This document shows, piece after piece, positions 36,111 through 45,291 of a stretch of DNA of 64,000 bases. Where the stretch lies: positions 62,001 to 126,000 of the forward strand of contig NZ_JAJJOE010000016.1 in the NCBI RefSeq assembly GCF_020907405.1. Reading direction: 5' to 3'. The stretch is from Arthrobacter sp. zg-Y769. GTDB lineage: Bacteria > Actinomycetota > Actinomycetes > Actinomycetales > Micrococcaceae. The first letter of the stretch is position 1, and each line of letters begins with the position of its first letter. A program made the translations under genes and the position numbers. The notes beneath the pieces were generated by a model, which was not told the origin of the DNA, made no database searches, and worked only from the letters and a program-made list of their open reading frames with translations.

Positions 36111-37249
36111 GTGTCGATCTCGGCGGACTGCCGAAGCTCCCGGACCCGGATACGATCATCACCGACGCCGGGCTCATTGCAGCTTCCGGAGCCCGGGCCG
36201 CTGAAAACGGAACCTCCCTGGTAACCACGTGGAACAGGGTTCAGGCGGTTTATTCGGCTCCCGAAGAATCGCTGGTGTACGAGGCCATGCGCCCGGTCAC
36301 GGAATTCACCAATGAGGCCTCAATTGTCGCTTCCCTGATCCAGGCCGCTTTGGACACCTTTGCCGAGGCCGTCAGGGCCATGGAGTCCCGGCACAAGGAC
36401 CTTGTCACCGCCGCCGGCACCTCCTACCCGGAGTCCACCGATGAAGACCCGGATTACGGCAAAAACAAGGAAGCCGAAGTAACAGCGGGCATTTCCGCCC
36501 TGGCTCAGGAATACGCCGATGCCGAGGAAGCCTGTGCAAGCGCCATCCGGTTGGCGGACCCGTCAATGGCTGAGGAGCCCGGGTTCACTGAAAGTCCTGG
36601 CTATCAAATCGTGACCGAAGCAGCTGACCAGATCCTGACGGACGCGCGCCGGACCCGGATAGTCGTTTCGACTACGGTCCCTGTCCCCAGGCTTCAGGTC
36701 AGCACCGTGTTCGTTTCATTCGCCGATGGAAGGATCGTGCCCCAAACGCGCCGGACGCTAGGTATGACAACAGTCCAGGTCCACCGATCGATACCGACAA
36801 TAACCATGAACCCGAATGCCTCGGCTCTGCCTGAACTGCCCACGGCGGCCAAGGGATTGGGTAAAGCGCTCGGCGTGGCGGGCATCGGCCTATCGATCTA
36901 TGGCAACATCAGCGAACAGTGGAATCAGGACCTGATTGACCATCCGGAGTACGATAACGCGGCGCGGGTCAAGAGCGCAGCGGTGAATGTTGCGTGGGAG
37001 AGCGGTCTTTCCGCTCTGGGCGGCTTGGGCGGAGCCCTGGGCGGTGCGGCCATCGGAACGGCCATCTGCCCCGGAATCGGAACGGTGATCGGCGGTGTCG
37101 CCGGCAGTATCCTCGGCGGCGCCGGCGGCGAGTGGGTAGGCAGCCTCGGCAAGGGCCTGGTGGCCGACGGTAAGTCCCTCGGGGACGCCGCCTACGATGC
37201 CTCCAAAGAGTTTTTGGACAGTCTATGGATGGGGCACCTGCTGAAATGA
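36107..37249 (+). CDS. Putative type VII-like effector with glycine-zipper C-terminus
   Basis: A 380-residue protein. Residues 1-150 are helical and carry W42, Y49 and APE 51-53, matching the N-terminal domain of the DUF1023 hydrolase at 935. Residues 150-240 are a linker with a short beta-rich part. Residues 300-345 are a run of glycine-zipper repeats (GGLGGALGGAAIGTAI onward) that could insert in a membrane. The tail reads GKSLGDAAYDASKEFLDSLW. This architecture, partner gene upstream and membrane protein overlapping downstream, fits a secreted membrane-active toxin. No known toxin domain is recognised, so the activity is inference. Confidence 0.55.
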   Translation: MSVDLGGLPKLPDPDTIITDAGLIAASGARAAENGTSLVTTWNRVQAVYSAPEESLVYEAMRPVTEFTNEASIVASLIQAALDTFAEAVRAMESRHKDLVTAAGTSYPESTDEDPDYGKNKEAEVTAGISALAQEYADAEEACASAIRLADPSMAEEPGFTESPGYQIVTEAADQILTDARRTRIVVSTTVPVPRLQVSTVFVSFADGRIVPQTRRTLGMTTVQVHRSIPTITMNPNASALPELPTAAKGLGKALGVAGIGLSIYGNISEQWNQDLIDHPEYDNAARVKSAAVNVAWESGLSALGGLGGALGGAAIGTAICPGIGTVIGGVAGSILGGAGGEWVGSLGKGLVADGKSLGDAAYDASKEFLDSLWMGHLLK

Positions 37250-37662
37250 TGGAATTCCTTATATTTGCCGGGATCTATCTATGGGGGGCGTTGATGCTGA
37301 TCCCGGGGATTGGAGCCTACCGGGGGACGTGGCGGCGGTGGGCTGCACGGCGCCAGCATTACGAACTCGGGAAACACTCTTATCTGGGGTTCACCCTGTT
37401 CTATGCCGGCCTGGCCATCATGCTGACGGCTACGGTGTCATTGACCGTGGTGCTTGGGGCGCCCCAAGTGGTCAGCGATGCCATTGTCGTGGGAATCGCC
37501 GCCTCGGGTATCCTCTGCGCCGCCTCCGCAGCTTATCTTCCGCGCATCCTCCTGCCATCGTGGTTCCGTCGGTGGATCGACGACGGCGCCCACCCCCAGG
37601 ACGTGCTCCAGGCGGGCCGCGGACCCTATAGCCTTCGCCCCCCAACCCCCGTCAGGAAGTAA
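37246..37662 (+). CDS. Membrane protein, candidate immunity protein copy 1
   Basis: A 138-residue protein starting at the ATG that overlaps the effector stop (ATGA). It has an N-terminal helix, then GIGAYRGTWRRWAA, LGKHSYLGF, two to three further helices and a basic-aromatic C-terminus (LLPSWFRRWIDDGA). The same motif order recurs in the genes at 39075 and 39552. Four-base coupling to a putative membrane-active effector and the later copies support an immunity role; alternatives are a membrane accessory of secretion. Confidence 0.55.
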   Translation: MMEFLIFAGIYLWGALMLIPGIGAYRGTWRRWAARRQHYELGKHSYLGFTLFYAGLAIMLTATVSLTVVLGAPQVVSDAIVVGIAASGILCAASAAYLPRILLPSWFRRWIDDGAHPQDVLQAGRGPYSLRPPTPVRK

Positions 37663-37666
37663 GGCG

Positions 37667-38122
37667 ATGCTGGAATCACTTCACCGGGAAGACTCCCGTT
37701 TCGTCACCATCGGGCGGCCGCCGGGCTGGGAAACACTGTCTGTACCGCCGTCTGCGGATCTACTGCTGGCGGCTCCGGCTGGTGCGGGCGGCCTCTTCCG
37801 TCCCAACGTGGTCATCAACAGCTTCCCCTATACCGGAAGCCTCGCGAAGCTCAGCACCGTGGTGCTTTCGTACACCCACACCATGGTCAAGAATCCCTAC
37901 TTCATCTCCGTTGACCAGTTCCCACCGGACCGTGGTGAAGGGCGCATCATCGAGTACACCCATACCGCAGGAGATTTGGCCGTGCACTGCAGGGTATTCG
38001 TGCTGCAGGCAAAGGACCATGCTGTCCTGGTTACGGCATCATGCGCAGCAGGCGAGCTGAGCGCCTACGACGATGTGCTGGATCTGGTGTGCTTATCCGT
38101 CAACCTGAAGCAGGCACAATGA
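37667..38122 (+). CDS. LpqN/PsbP-like protein of cassette 2
   Basis: A 151-residue protein from ATG 37667, five bases after the previous stop. It has no signal peptide. The pattern PPGWETLSVPPSADLLLAAP, then RPNVVINSF and a C-terminal strand-rich half (FVLQAKDHAVLVTASC) resembles the LpqN/Mog1-PsbP fold, which appears near type VII loci in Actinobacteria. A cytosolic location suggests a chaperone or adaptor rather than a lipoprotein. It overlaps the next gene by 4 bases (ATGA). Confidence 0.5.
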   Translation: MLESLHREDSRFVTIGRPPGWETLSVPPSADLLLAAPAGAGGLFRPNVVINSFPYTGSLAKLSTVVLSYTHTMVKNPYFISVDQFPPDRGEGRIIEYTHTAGDLAVHCRVFVLQAKDHAVLVTASCAAGELSAYDDVLDLVCLSVNLKQAQ

Positions 38123-38967
38123 CCTCGTTGTATATTCCCGATTACGAGCCGGCACCGGAAGAGCCTGCCAGCCGACTGCGCTGCACCCGCTTGGAACTCC
38201 TCAGCGGTCTTGCCGCGACGCAGCCGTTTACCTCCGGTGGTCCTTGGCTGGATCCGGCAGCCGTGGCGCTTCTCTATAAGGTGGCGCAGAGCGGCCGGAT
38301 CGGCAGGTTTGAGCGGGCCGGACACGAAGCGGCCATTGGTGTCCTGACAGAAGCACAGTTGCTCAACGGCGCCGGCCGCCTCACCGAAGCCGGAAAGCAT
38401 GTTGCCCGCATTCTGGATCAGCCTGCGGCTGCCCTGAGCTTCTCCGGCTCCCACCTGGGCCAAGCCACGGAACTGCGTGTATGGATGGACCAGGAAAACG
38501 CGCTTTTGCTTGCCGGCCCGTCCGCCGGAACGCTCGTGAGGGAACCCGAGGCGGCCGGCAGGCACCTCGGAATGCTGCAGTTGAAGCTCATCAGGCTCGA
38601 TGAGCTCTTCCCGAATCTTGCGTCATGGCTGGGGATCGCTCCGTCATGGAACCTTCCGGTTTCGCCGTCCACGTTGTCGGTAGAGGTATTGAACAGCCGA
38701 CAGCTCACTCCCGGTCCCGCCCCTGAAGGCGCCGACGAAGCCCTTGCTTATGCCTGGTCCGAGCCATGGTTCCTCTGGCACCTACTGATGAACCCTGTCA
38801 GCGGTGAAGGAGTGGGCTACGTCAATGCCGGCGGCGCCGGCCACTACCGCGTAGTGGTCGAGGAAGATCAGGCAACCCTGACCTCGATCCCGTCAGCCAA
38901 TGTCTACCGGCATCTGGTTGACCTCGTCGAGTCGGTGCGCTTCCAGCGTGCTCCTCGGTTTGCCTAA
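38119..38967 (+). CDS. Unrecognised cytosolic protein of cassette 2
   Basis: A 282-residue soluble protein from the ATG overlapping the previous stop. The first 110 residues include a winged-helix-like stretch (LDPAAVALLYKVAQSGRIGRFE, then VLTEAQLLNGAGRLTEAGKHV). The middle (ELRVWMDQENALLLAGP) and end (YRVVVEEDQATLTSIPSANVY) alternate strands and helices. Length, position and lack of export signal recall EspG-type chaperones of ESX substrates, but I see no decisive motif, so this is speculation. Confidence 0.5.
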   Translation: MTSLYIPDYEPAPEEPASRLRCTRLELLSGLAATQPFTSGGPWLDPAAVALLYKVAQSGRIGRFERAGHEAAIGVLTEAQLLNGAGRLTEAGKHVARILDQPAAALSFSGSHLGQATELRVWMDQENALLLAGPSAGTLVREPEAAGRHLGMLQLKLIRLDELFPNLASWLGIAPSWNLPVSPSTLSVEVLNSRQLTPGPAPEGADEALAYAWSEPWFLWHLLMNPVSGEGVGYVNAGGAGHYRVVVEEDQATLTSIPSANVYRHLVDLVESVRFQRAPRFA

Positions 38968-39064
38968 GGGCTTCACCTGGAAGTTCCGCTCGGGATTCAT
39001 CGCCGGCAAGGGCGTGGGCAAGTCGCTCAAGGACGGGGCAAAGGAGTTTTTGGATTTATTATTT
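38957..39064 (+). pseudogene. Remnant of an effector C-terminal tail
   Basis: This 108-bp stretch, in a frame different from the gene it partly overlaps, reads GLPKGFTWKFRSGFIAGKGV then GKSLKDGAKEFLDLLF. The last part matches the effector tail at 37190-37230 (GKSLGDAAYDASKEFLDSLW). It sits just before the second membrane protein, as the intact effector tail sits before the first. It looks like the 3' end of a lost effector left behind by duplication or recombination. Confidence 0.5.
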
Positions 39065-39074
39065 AATTCTCGGA

Positions 39075-39494
39075 GTGCCACTATTGTCATTGCTGCTTCT
39101 CGTGGGAATCCTCTGGTGCGCTTTGACCGGCATCGCTGCCTATAACGGAACATGGCGGATCTGGGCCGCAGGAAATGCACTGCCCGTGCAGCTCGGAAAA
39201 CACAACTATTCAGGGTTTTTCGGGCTGTATATGCTCCCGGTTTTCGCCGCACTGGCGGTGCTCGCGGTACTGGGACCCGCCGGGATGGGGATGGTTTCAT
39301 CAACCTACGCGCCACTGATACTGCTTCCTGCTGCCTTGCCGGCTGCACTCTGCTTCATCCGCCTGCCGCGCTTCATGCTGCCCCGGTGGTACAAGGACTG
39401 GCTGGACCGCGGAGCCAACAAGGACGAAGTCGGGAAGCCCGAGTATTCCTCCCCGTTCACGTGGCTGCGAAGGAGCAAGAATGTTCACCGATGA
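39075..39494 (+). CDS. Membrane protein, candidate immunity protein copy 2
   Basis: A 139-residue protein starting at GTG 39075. Motif order is the same as in the copy at 37246: N-terminal helix, GIAAYNGTWRIWAAG, LGKHNYSGFFGLY, two helices, RLPRFMLPRWYKDWLDRGAN, then KDEV and a PEYSSPFTW tail. The 3' end is nearly identical at DNA level to that of the gene at 39552. It has no intact effector of its own upstream, so it would be an orphan immunity gene. Confidence 0.6.
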   Translation: MPLLSLLLLVGILWCALTGIAAYNGTWRIWAAGNALPVQLGKHNYSGFFGLYMLPVFAALAVLAVLGPAGMGMVSSTYAPLILLPAALPAALCFIRLPRFMLPRWYKDWLDRGANKDEVGKPEYSSPFTWLRRSKNVHR

Positions 39495-39503
39495 ACGCAG
39501 CGC
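39386..39503 (+). repeat. Direct DNA repeat, copy A
   Basis: About 118 bp at the 3' end of the second membrane protein gene repeat at 39875-39992 (offset 489 bp) with about seven differences by eye. The repeat includes the codons for WYKDWLDRGANKDEV and runs past the stop codon into ATG-TTC-ACC-GAT-GAA, the start of the next tail remnant. The repeat unit therefore spans a gene boundary and records a recent tandem duplication. Confidence 0.85.
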
Positions 39504-39558
39504 TAAGGCGGTGTCCGGAGCGGTGAAGGAAACATCGGGGAACCTGTTGTCATGGTGA
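39481..39558 (+). pseudogene. Short effector-tail remnant before immunity copy 3
   Basis: A 25-codon open frame reads MFTDERSAKAVSGAVKETSG then NLLSW and ends in TGA overlapping the ATG of the gene at 39552. The ending S-x-LLSW/W pattern and position resemble effector tails. It begins inside the end of the preceding gene. It is too short to be an independent effector and is best seen as a remnant; expression as a peptide is not excluded. Confidence 0.4.
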
Positions 39559-39983
39559 CGCTGGGCATGATTGCAATTGGTGCTCTTTTAGTCGGCGGAC
39601 TCGTCTACATGCTTATCACGGGCATCGCGGCCTTCAAGGGAACCTGGCGGACCTGGGCCGCCGGCAGGAGTATGTATATGTTTGGGAAGAACAACTACCT
39701 TGGGTTCTTTGGGCTTTACCTGCAGCTCCTGGTCGTTGTGGCGATCCTGCTGACCATCTGGGGGGAGCTGGGTGCCGACTGGATCACCGGCGAGGTGATG
39801 GCGTTGATCCTCACCCCCTTCATGCTCCTGGCCTTCGCATGTTGCTTCCGGCTGCCCCGGTTCCTGCTTCCCCAGTGGTACAAGGACTGGCTGGACCGCG
39901 GAGCCAACAAGGACGAAGTCCGGAAGCCCGAGTATTCCTCCCCGTTCACCTGGCTGCGAAGGGGCAGCAATGCTCACCGATGA
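39552..39983 (+). CDS. Membrane protein, candidate immunity protein copy 3
   Basis: A 143-residue protein. It has an N-terminal helix, GIAAFKGTWRTWAAG, FGKNNYLGFFGLY, two helices and RLPRFLLPQWYKDWLDRGAN with the same KDEVRKPEYSSPFTW tail as copy 2. The start overlaps the tail remnant ending at 39558. With copies 1 and 2 it forms a family of three related membrane proteins within 2.8 kb. Divergence is concentrated in the N-terminal and middle helices, where specificity might lie. Confidence 0.6.
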   Translation: MVTLGMIAIGALLVGGLVYMLITGIAAFKGTWRTWAAGRSMYMFGKNNYLGFFGLYLQLLVVVAILLTIWGELGADWITGEVMALILTPFMLLAFACCFRLPRFLLPQWYKDWLDRGANKDEVRKPEYSSPFTWLRRGSNAHR

Positions 39984-39992
39984 GCGCAGCGC
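39875..39992 (+). repeat. Direct DNA repeat, copy B
   Basis: Partner of the repeat at 39386-39503. After the stop of the third membrane protein it again continues into ATG-CTC-ACC-GAT-GAG. A 41-codon frame from 39970 to 40095 begins MLTDERSAN like the remnant at 39481 but then diverges and runs into the response regulator start. Confidence 0.85.
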
Positions 39993-40091
39993 CAACATGC
40001 TCCCGCGCCCCTCCGACGCTCACCGGACATTTCCAGAATTCGTCCTGCCCGCCTACAGACAACGCCCAGCTAAATGTAAGAAACTGGGCAG

Positions 40092-40805
40092 GTGAACAAA
40101 TCGTCTGCACCCGAAGCACGCCTCCTTGTTGTCGATGATGAGCCCAACATCCGCGAGCTGCTGTCCACCTCGCTGCGCTTTGCCGGGTTCGACGTCGTCG
40201 CCGCCGCCAACGGCCGTGAGGCCCTCGCCGCCGTCGACTCCCATAACCCGGACCTCGCGGTCCTGGACGTGATGCTCCCCGACATGGACGGCTTCACGCT
40301 CACGCGCCGCCTGCGCGCTGCCGGACAGCACTTCCCCGTGGTCTTCCTGACCGCCCGCGACGACACCGAGGACAAGGTCACCGGCCTCACAGTGGGCGGC
40401 GACGACTACGTCACCAAGCCCTTCAGCCTCGACGAGGTGGTGGCGCGCATCCGCGCCGTACTGCGCCGCACGCAGCCGCTGGAGGACGACGACGCGGTCA
40501 TCCGCGTGGATGACCTGGAGCTCGACGACGACGCCCACGAAGTGCGCCGCGGCGGCGTCACCATCGACCTCTCCCCCACCGAGTTCAAGCTGCTGCGCTA
40601 CCTGATGCTGAACCCGAACCGCGTCCTGTCCAAGGCGCAGATCCTGGACCACGTCTGGGAATACGACTTCAACGGAGACGCCTCCATCGTGGAGTCCTAC
40701 ATCTCCTACCTGCGCCGCAAGATTGACCGCAGCCCGGACGCGCCGGCGCTGATCCAGACCAAGCGCGGTGTCGGCTACCTGCTCCGCTCCTCGGAGAAGC
40801 GCTAG
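40092..40805 (+). CDS. OmpR/PhoP-family response regulator
   Basis: A 237-residue regulator starting at GTG 40092. The receiver has Asp15/Asp16, phospho-acceptor Asp59 (AVLDVMLPDMDG), Thr87 and Lys109 (VTKPFSLDE). The C-terminal winged helix (about 137-233) has the LSPTEFKLLRYL and VESYISYLRRKID segments. It is close in sequence style to mycobacterial PhoP/TcrA-type regulators. The kinase follows immediately. Signals and targets are unknown, though it adjoins cassette 2. Confidence 0.92.
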   Translation: MNKSSAPEARLLVVDDEPNIRELLSTSLRFAGFDVVAAANGREALAAVDSHNPDLAVLDVMLPDMDGFTLTRRLRAAGQHFPVVFLTARDDTEDKVTGLTVGGDDYVTKPFSLDEVVARIRAVLRRTQPLEDDDAVIRVDDLELDDDAHEVRRGGVTIDLSPTEFKLLRYLMLNPNRVLSKAQILDHVWEYDFNGDASIVESYISYLRRKIDRSPDAPALIQTKRGVGYLLRSSEKR

Positions 40806-40809
40806 GACC

Positions 40810-42276
40810 TTGGTACGACGCTGGAAATCCGCTTCGCTTCGGTCGCAGCTGCTCGCCATCATGGCGGTGCTGATGGTGGTTACGGTAACCATCACGGGCT
40901 TCGCCACCATTACCCTGCTGCGCCAGATACTGGTGGACCGGCTGGACGCAGACATTGACGAGAATGCTTCCAATGTCTCGCGCTACCTGCTGGTCAACGA
41001 GCCCAGCACGGACGCTTCCCTGTTCCGGTATTACGGCCTCTACCTGAACGAAGACGGCAGCCATGGTCCGGCAACCCATTCGGAATCCGCAATGGACATT
41101 CCGAAGCTCGAGAACTACACCTCCGAAGAGGTCGAGGCCATGGACACCGAGGGGTTCGATGTCCGGGGTACGGCTCCGACATCCAAGGGCTGGCGGGTCC
41201 GCATCTACGACTTCGAGAACCTGCCCGGTTCCGTGGCCGTTGCAATTCCCCTGGACTCCGTTGCAGCGACCGTGGATGAGGCGGCGTCGCTGGTGTTTTC
41301 CGTCGGGCTGCTCGGCACCCTGGGCGCCACGGGAATCGCGTACTGGGCGGTCACCCGGCAGTTCCGTCCGTTGAGCCAGGTAGAGAAAACCGCTGCCGCC
41401 ATTGCCGCCGGTGACCTGTCCCGACGCGTGGAGGTGGGTAACCCTGCAACGGAAATCGGCCGCCTGTCCCGCTCCCTCAACGCCATGCTGGCGCATATTG
41501 AAACCGCGTTTGCTGCCCGCACCCAGTCTGAGCGCAAGATGCGCCGCTTCGTGCAGGACGCCTCCCACGAGCTGCGCACCCCGCTGGTGACCATCCGCGG
41601 CTTCTCCGAGCTGTACCGGCACGGCGCGCTCCAGGAACCCGAAGAGATCTCCGCTGCCATGGGGAGGATCGAGAGCGAAGCCAAACGCATGGGCCAGCTG
41701 GTCGAGGACCTCCTGACCCTGGCCCGCGTGGATGAGCAGCGGCCGCTGGAATACGAACCGGTGGATTTGCTGATCCTGGGCAACGATGCGGCGTTGGATG
41801 CCCGGGCCAGTGCCCCGGACCGGAACATTCGGGTGGTGGGGCTGGACGGCCATGTCCCGCAGAGCGCACCGACAATGGGAGACGAGGCCCGGCTGCGGCA
41901 GGTCGTGGCGAACCTGATGACCAACGCGCTGCGCTACACGCCCGCGGGGTCCCCCATCGAAGTGGCGGTCGGAGTTGCCCCCGTCATCCATGATCGGATG
42001 GATGCGGTGCTGGAGGTACGCGATCACGGCCCCGGGATTTCGGAGGACGACGCCGCGCGGGTGTTCGAACGCTTCTACCGCGCCGATTCCTCCCGCTACC
42101 GGGAGACCGGCGGGACGGGCCTTGGGCTGGCCATTGTGGCGGCCCTGGTGGCCCAGCACGACGGTTCGGTGCGGCTGGCCGAGACTGAGGGCGGAGGCGC
42201 CACCTTGTCCATCAGGCTGCCCTACCGCACACCCGAGCAGTTCCCCGAGCGTCCGGACGAGCCGGACGAGGGCTAA
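40810..42276 (+). CDS. Membrane sensor histidine kinase
   Basis: I start it at TTG 40810, four bases after the regulator stop, giving 488 residues; a GTG at 40768 inside the regulator gene is an alternative. Helix 1 (about 12-37), an extracytoplasmic sensor of about 120 residues, helix 2 (158-180), HAMP (181-235), then the kinase: His253 in DASHELRTPL, N box NLMTNALRY, G1 DHGPGISE and G2 GTGLGLAIV. It is the partner of the PhoP-like regulator. Confidence 0.9.
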   Translation: MVRRWKSASLRSQLLAIMAVLMVVTVTITGFATITLLRQILVDRLDADIDENASNVSRYLLVNEPSTDASLFRYYGLYLNEDGSHGPATHSESAMDIPKLENYTSEEVEAMDTEGFDVRGTAPTSKGWRVRIYDFENLPGSVAVAIPLDSVAATVDEAASLVFSVGLLGTLGATGIAYWAVTRQFRPLSQVEKTAAAIAAGDLSRRVEVGNPATEIGRLSRSLNAMLAHIETAFAARTQSERKMRRFVQDASHELRTPLVTIRGFSELYRHGALQEPEEISAAMGRIESEAKRMGQLVEDLLTLARVDEQRPLEYEPVDLLILGNDAALDARASAPDRNIRVVGLDGHVPQSAPTMGDEARLRQVVANLMTNALRYTPAGSPIEVAVGVAPVIHDRMDAVLEVRDHGPGISEDDAARVFERFYRADSSRYRETGGTGLGLAIVAALVAQHDGSVRLAETEGGGATLSIRLPYRTPEQFPERPDEPDEG

Positions 42277-42473
42277 GCCTTTCCGGGCACCGGGTGTCCG
42301 GCGTCCGCACGGGCGCCCGCCAAGCACCGGGGACCCGTCCTGTCCTCCACAGGCGTCTCACTGCTGCAGGTCCGGCCTTGGCCGTCCACCATCAGTGCCA
42401 GGCCCCGCTTCGGCGGACTATCGGGCAACCTAGCCTTCCGGTATCAGGCCCAAGCCGTTACCAGGAGGAAATC

Positions 42474-42764
42474 ATGCCTTTATTTGCCGTGGACAGCGAA
42501 GCGCTGGCCGCCAAGAGTGCCGAAGTGCAGGGAACCATTGAGCGCCTGCGTGCAGACGTGAACGGAATGCAGGCGGGGCTGGCGTCGCTGAGCGAGATCT
42601 GGCGCGGATCGGCCTCGGCCAATTTCCAGCTGCTCGTTACCGACTGGCGTGCCACGCAGGCCCGGGTGGAGGAATCGCTGGACAGCATCAACCAGGCGCT
42701 GGCCTTCGCATCGGCACAGTACGCCGAGACGGAGGCAGCGAACACCTCGCTCTTTATGCACTGA
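42474..42764 (+). CDS. WXG100 family (ESAT-6-like) protein
   Basis: A 96-residue helical hairpin protein from ATG 42474 with a strong AGGAGGA site. The turn contains the WXG motif as Trp43-Arg-Gly45 (SEIWRGSAS). There is no signal peptide. WXG100 proteins are substrates or partners of type VII secretion. It is isolated from other ESX genes, lying between the two-component system and groEL, and does not carry the palindrome found before the DUF6507 cassettes. Confidence 0.9.
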   Translation: MPLFAVDSEALAAKSAEVQGTIERLRADVNGMQAGLASLSEIWRGSASANFQLLVTDWRATQARVEESLDSINQALAFASAQYAETEAANTSLFMH

Positions 42765-42828
42765 CCGCGCCGCCTTTGTCCCGGAGCTGTACTGGCGCTT
42801 TGCCCGGCAGTGCGCTCTTAAATGCAAG

Positions 42829-42859
42829 AGGCGCGGCACCCGGGCTGGGTGCCGCGCCT
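42829..42859. terminator. Bidirectional terminator between WXG100 gene and groEL
   Basis: A perfect 13-bp GC-rich stem (42829-42841 with 42847-42859) and 5-base loop lie between the convergent WXG100 (ends 42764) and groEL (ends 42895) genes. Confidence 0.75.
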
Positions 42860-42894
42860 GCTTACTTACGCTTTAGGCAAGAGCTGCAGGGGGC

Positions 42895-44733
<1,839 letters not shown>

Positions 44734-44811
44734 CCACACACTGAGTGCAAGCGATCACGCCGACATGCCATCCGGTTCACAGGTGATCCCGGCGGCTGCC
44801 GGCGGGAATGC

Positions 44812-44845
44812 AAAAGCAGCGGCGGAGCCGAGGCCCCGCCGCTGC
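44812..44845 (-). terminator. Terminator of the csp gene
   Basis: A 10-bp stem (44816-44825 with 44836-44845) is followed on the - strand by TTTT (complement of 44812-44815). It lies 41 bp beyond the csp stop and insulates the groEL promoter. Confidence 0.7.
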
Positions 44846-44886
44846 CGATCCCGCCCCCAAGCCGGGAGGATGTGCTTCAAAGCGGT

Positions 44887-45090
44887 CTACAGTGCGCGGA
44901 CTTCCTCGGCCTGCGGACCCTTCTGGCCCTGGCCGATTTCGAACTCAACCCGTTGACCTTCTTCCAGCGTCCGGTAACCCGACGCCTGGATGGCCGACCA
45001 ATGGACGAACACATCCGTTTCCGCTTCGTCGAGGGTAATAAAGCCGTACCCTTTTTCACCGTTAAACCACTTGACGATCCCCTGCGCCAT
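44887..45090 (-). CDS. Cold shock protein, CspA family
   Basis: A 67-residue single cold-shock domain of standard length. RNP1 is KGYGFIT and RNP2 VFVHWSAI, in [17 protein letters not shown]-type context. It acts as an RNA chaperone in cold or stationary phase. The leader of about 200 bp upstream is unusually long and contains an 18-bp palindrome, in keeping with the structured 5' UTRs known for csp mRNAs. Confidence 0.95.
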   Translation of the reverse strand: MAQGIVKWFNGEKGYGFITLDEAETDVFVHWSAIQASGYRTLEEGQRVEFEIGQGQKGPQAEEVRAL

Positions 45091-45148
45091 GATCTTTCTC
45101 CAACCTAGATTCCGATGCCACCCTCCGGCGGCACCCTTGGACGCCGGA

Positions 45149-45166
45149 GGCGCCGGATCCGGCGCC
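45149..45166. repeat. Perfect 18-bp palindrome in the csp leader
   Basis: GGCGCCGGATCCGGCGCC is self-complementary. It lies 59 bp upstream of the csp start and 126 bp beyond the LytR_C stop. It could be a structured leader element or a terminator stem, but no T-run follows on the - strand. Confidence 0.45.
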
Positions 45167-45291
45167 TTTGTCGGTTCCCCAAGGAGGCCGAGGTCAGCGG
45201 CGCAAACCGGCTGGCATCACTCTAACCACGGTGATCCCGGTCAGATACAGGGCGGCTCATAACGTTATGGTCTTTTTACCGGCGCGGCCCG

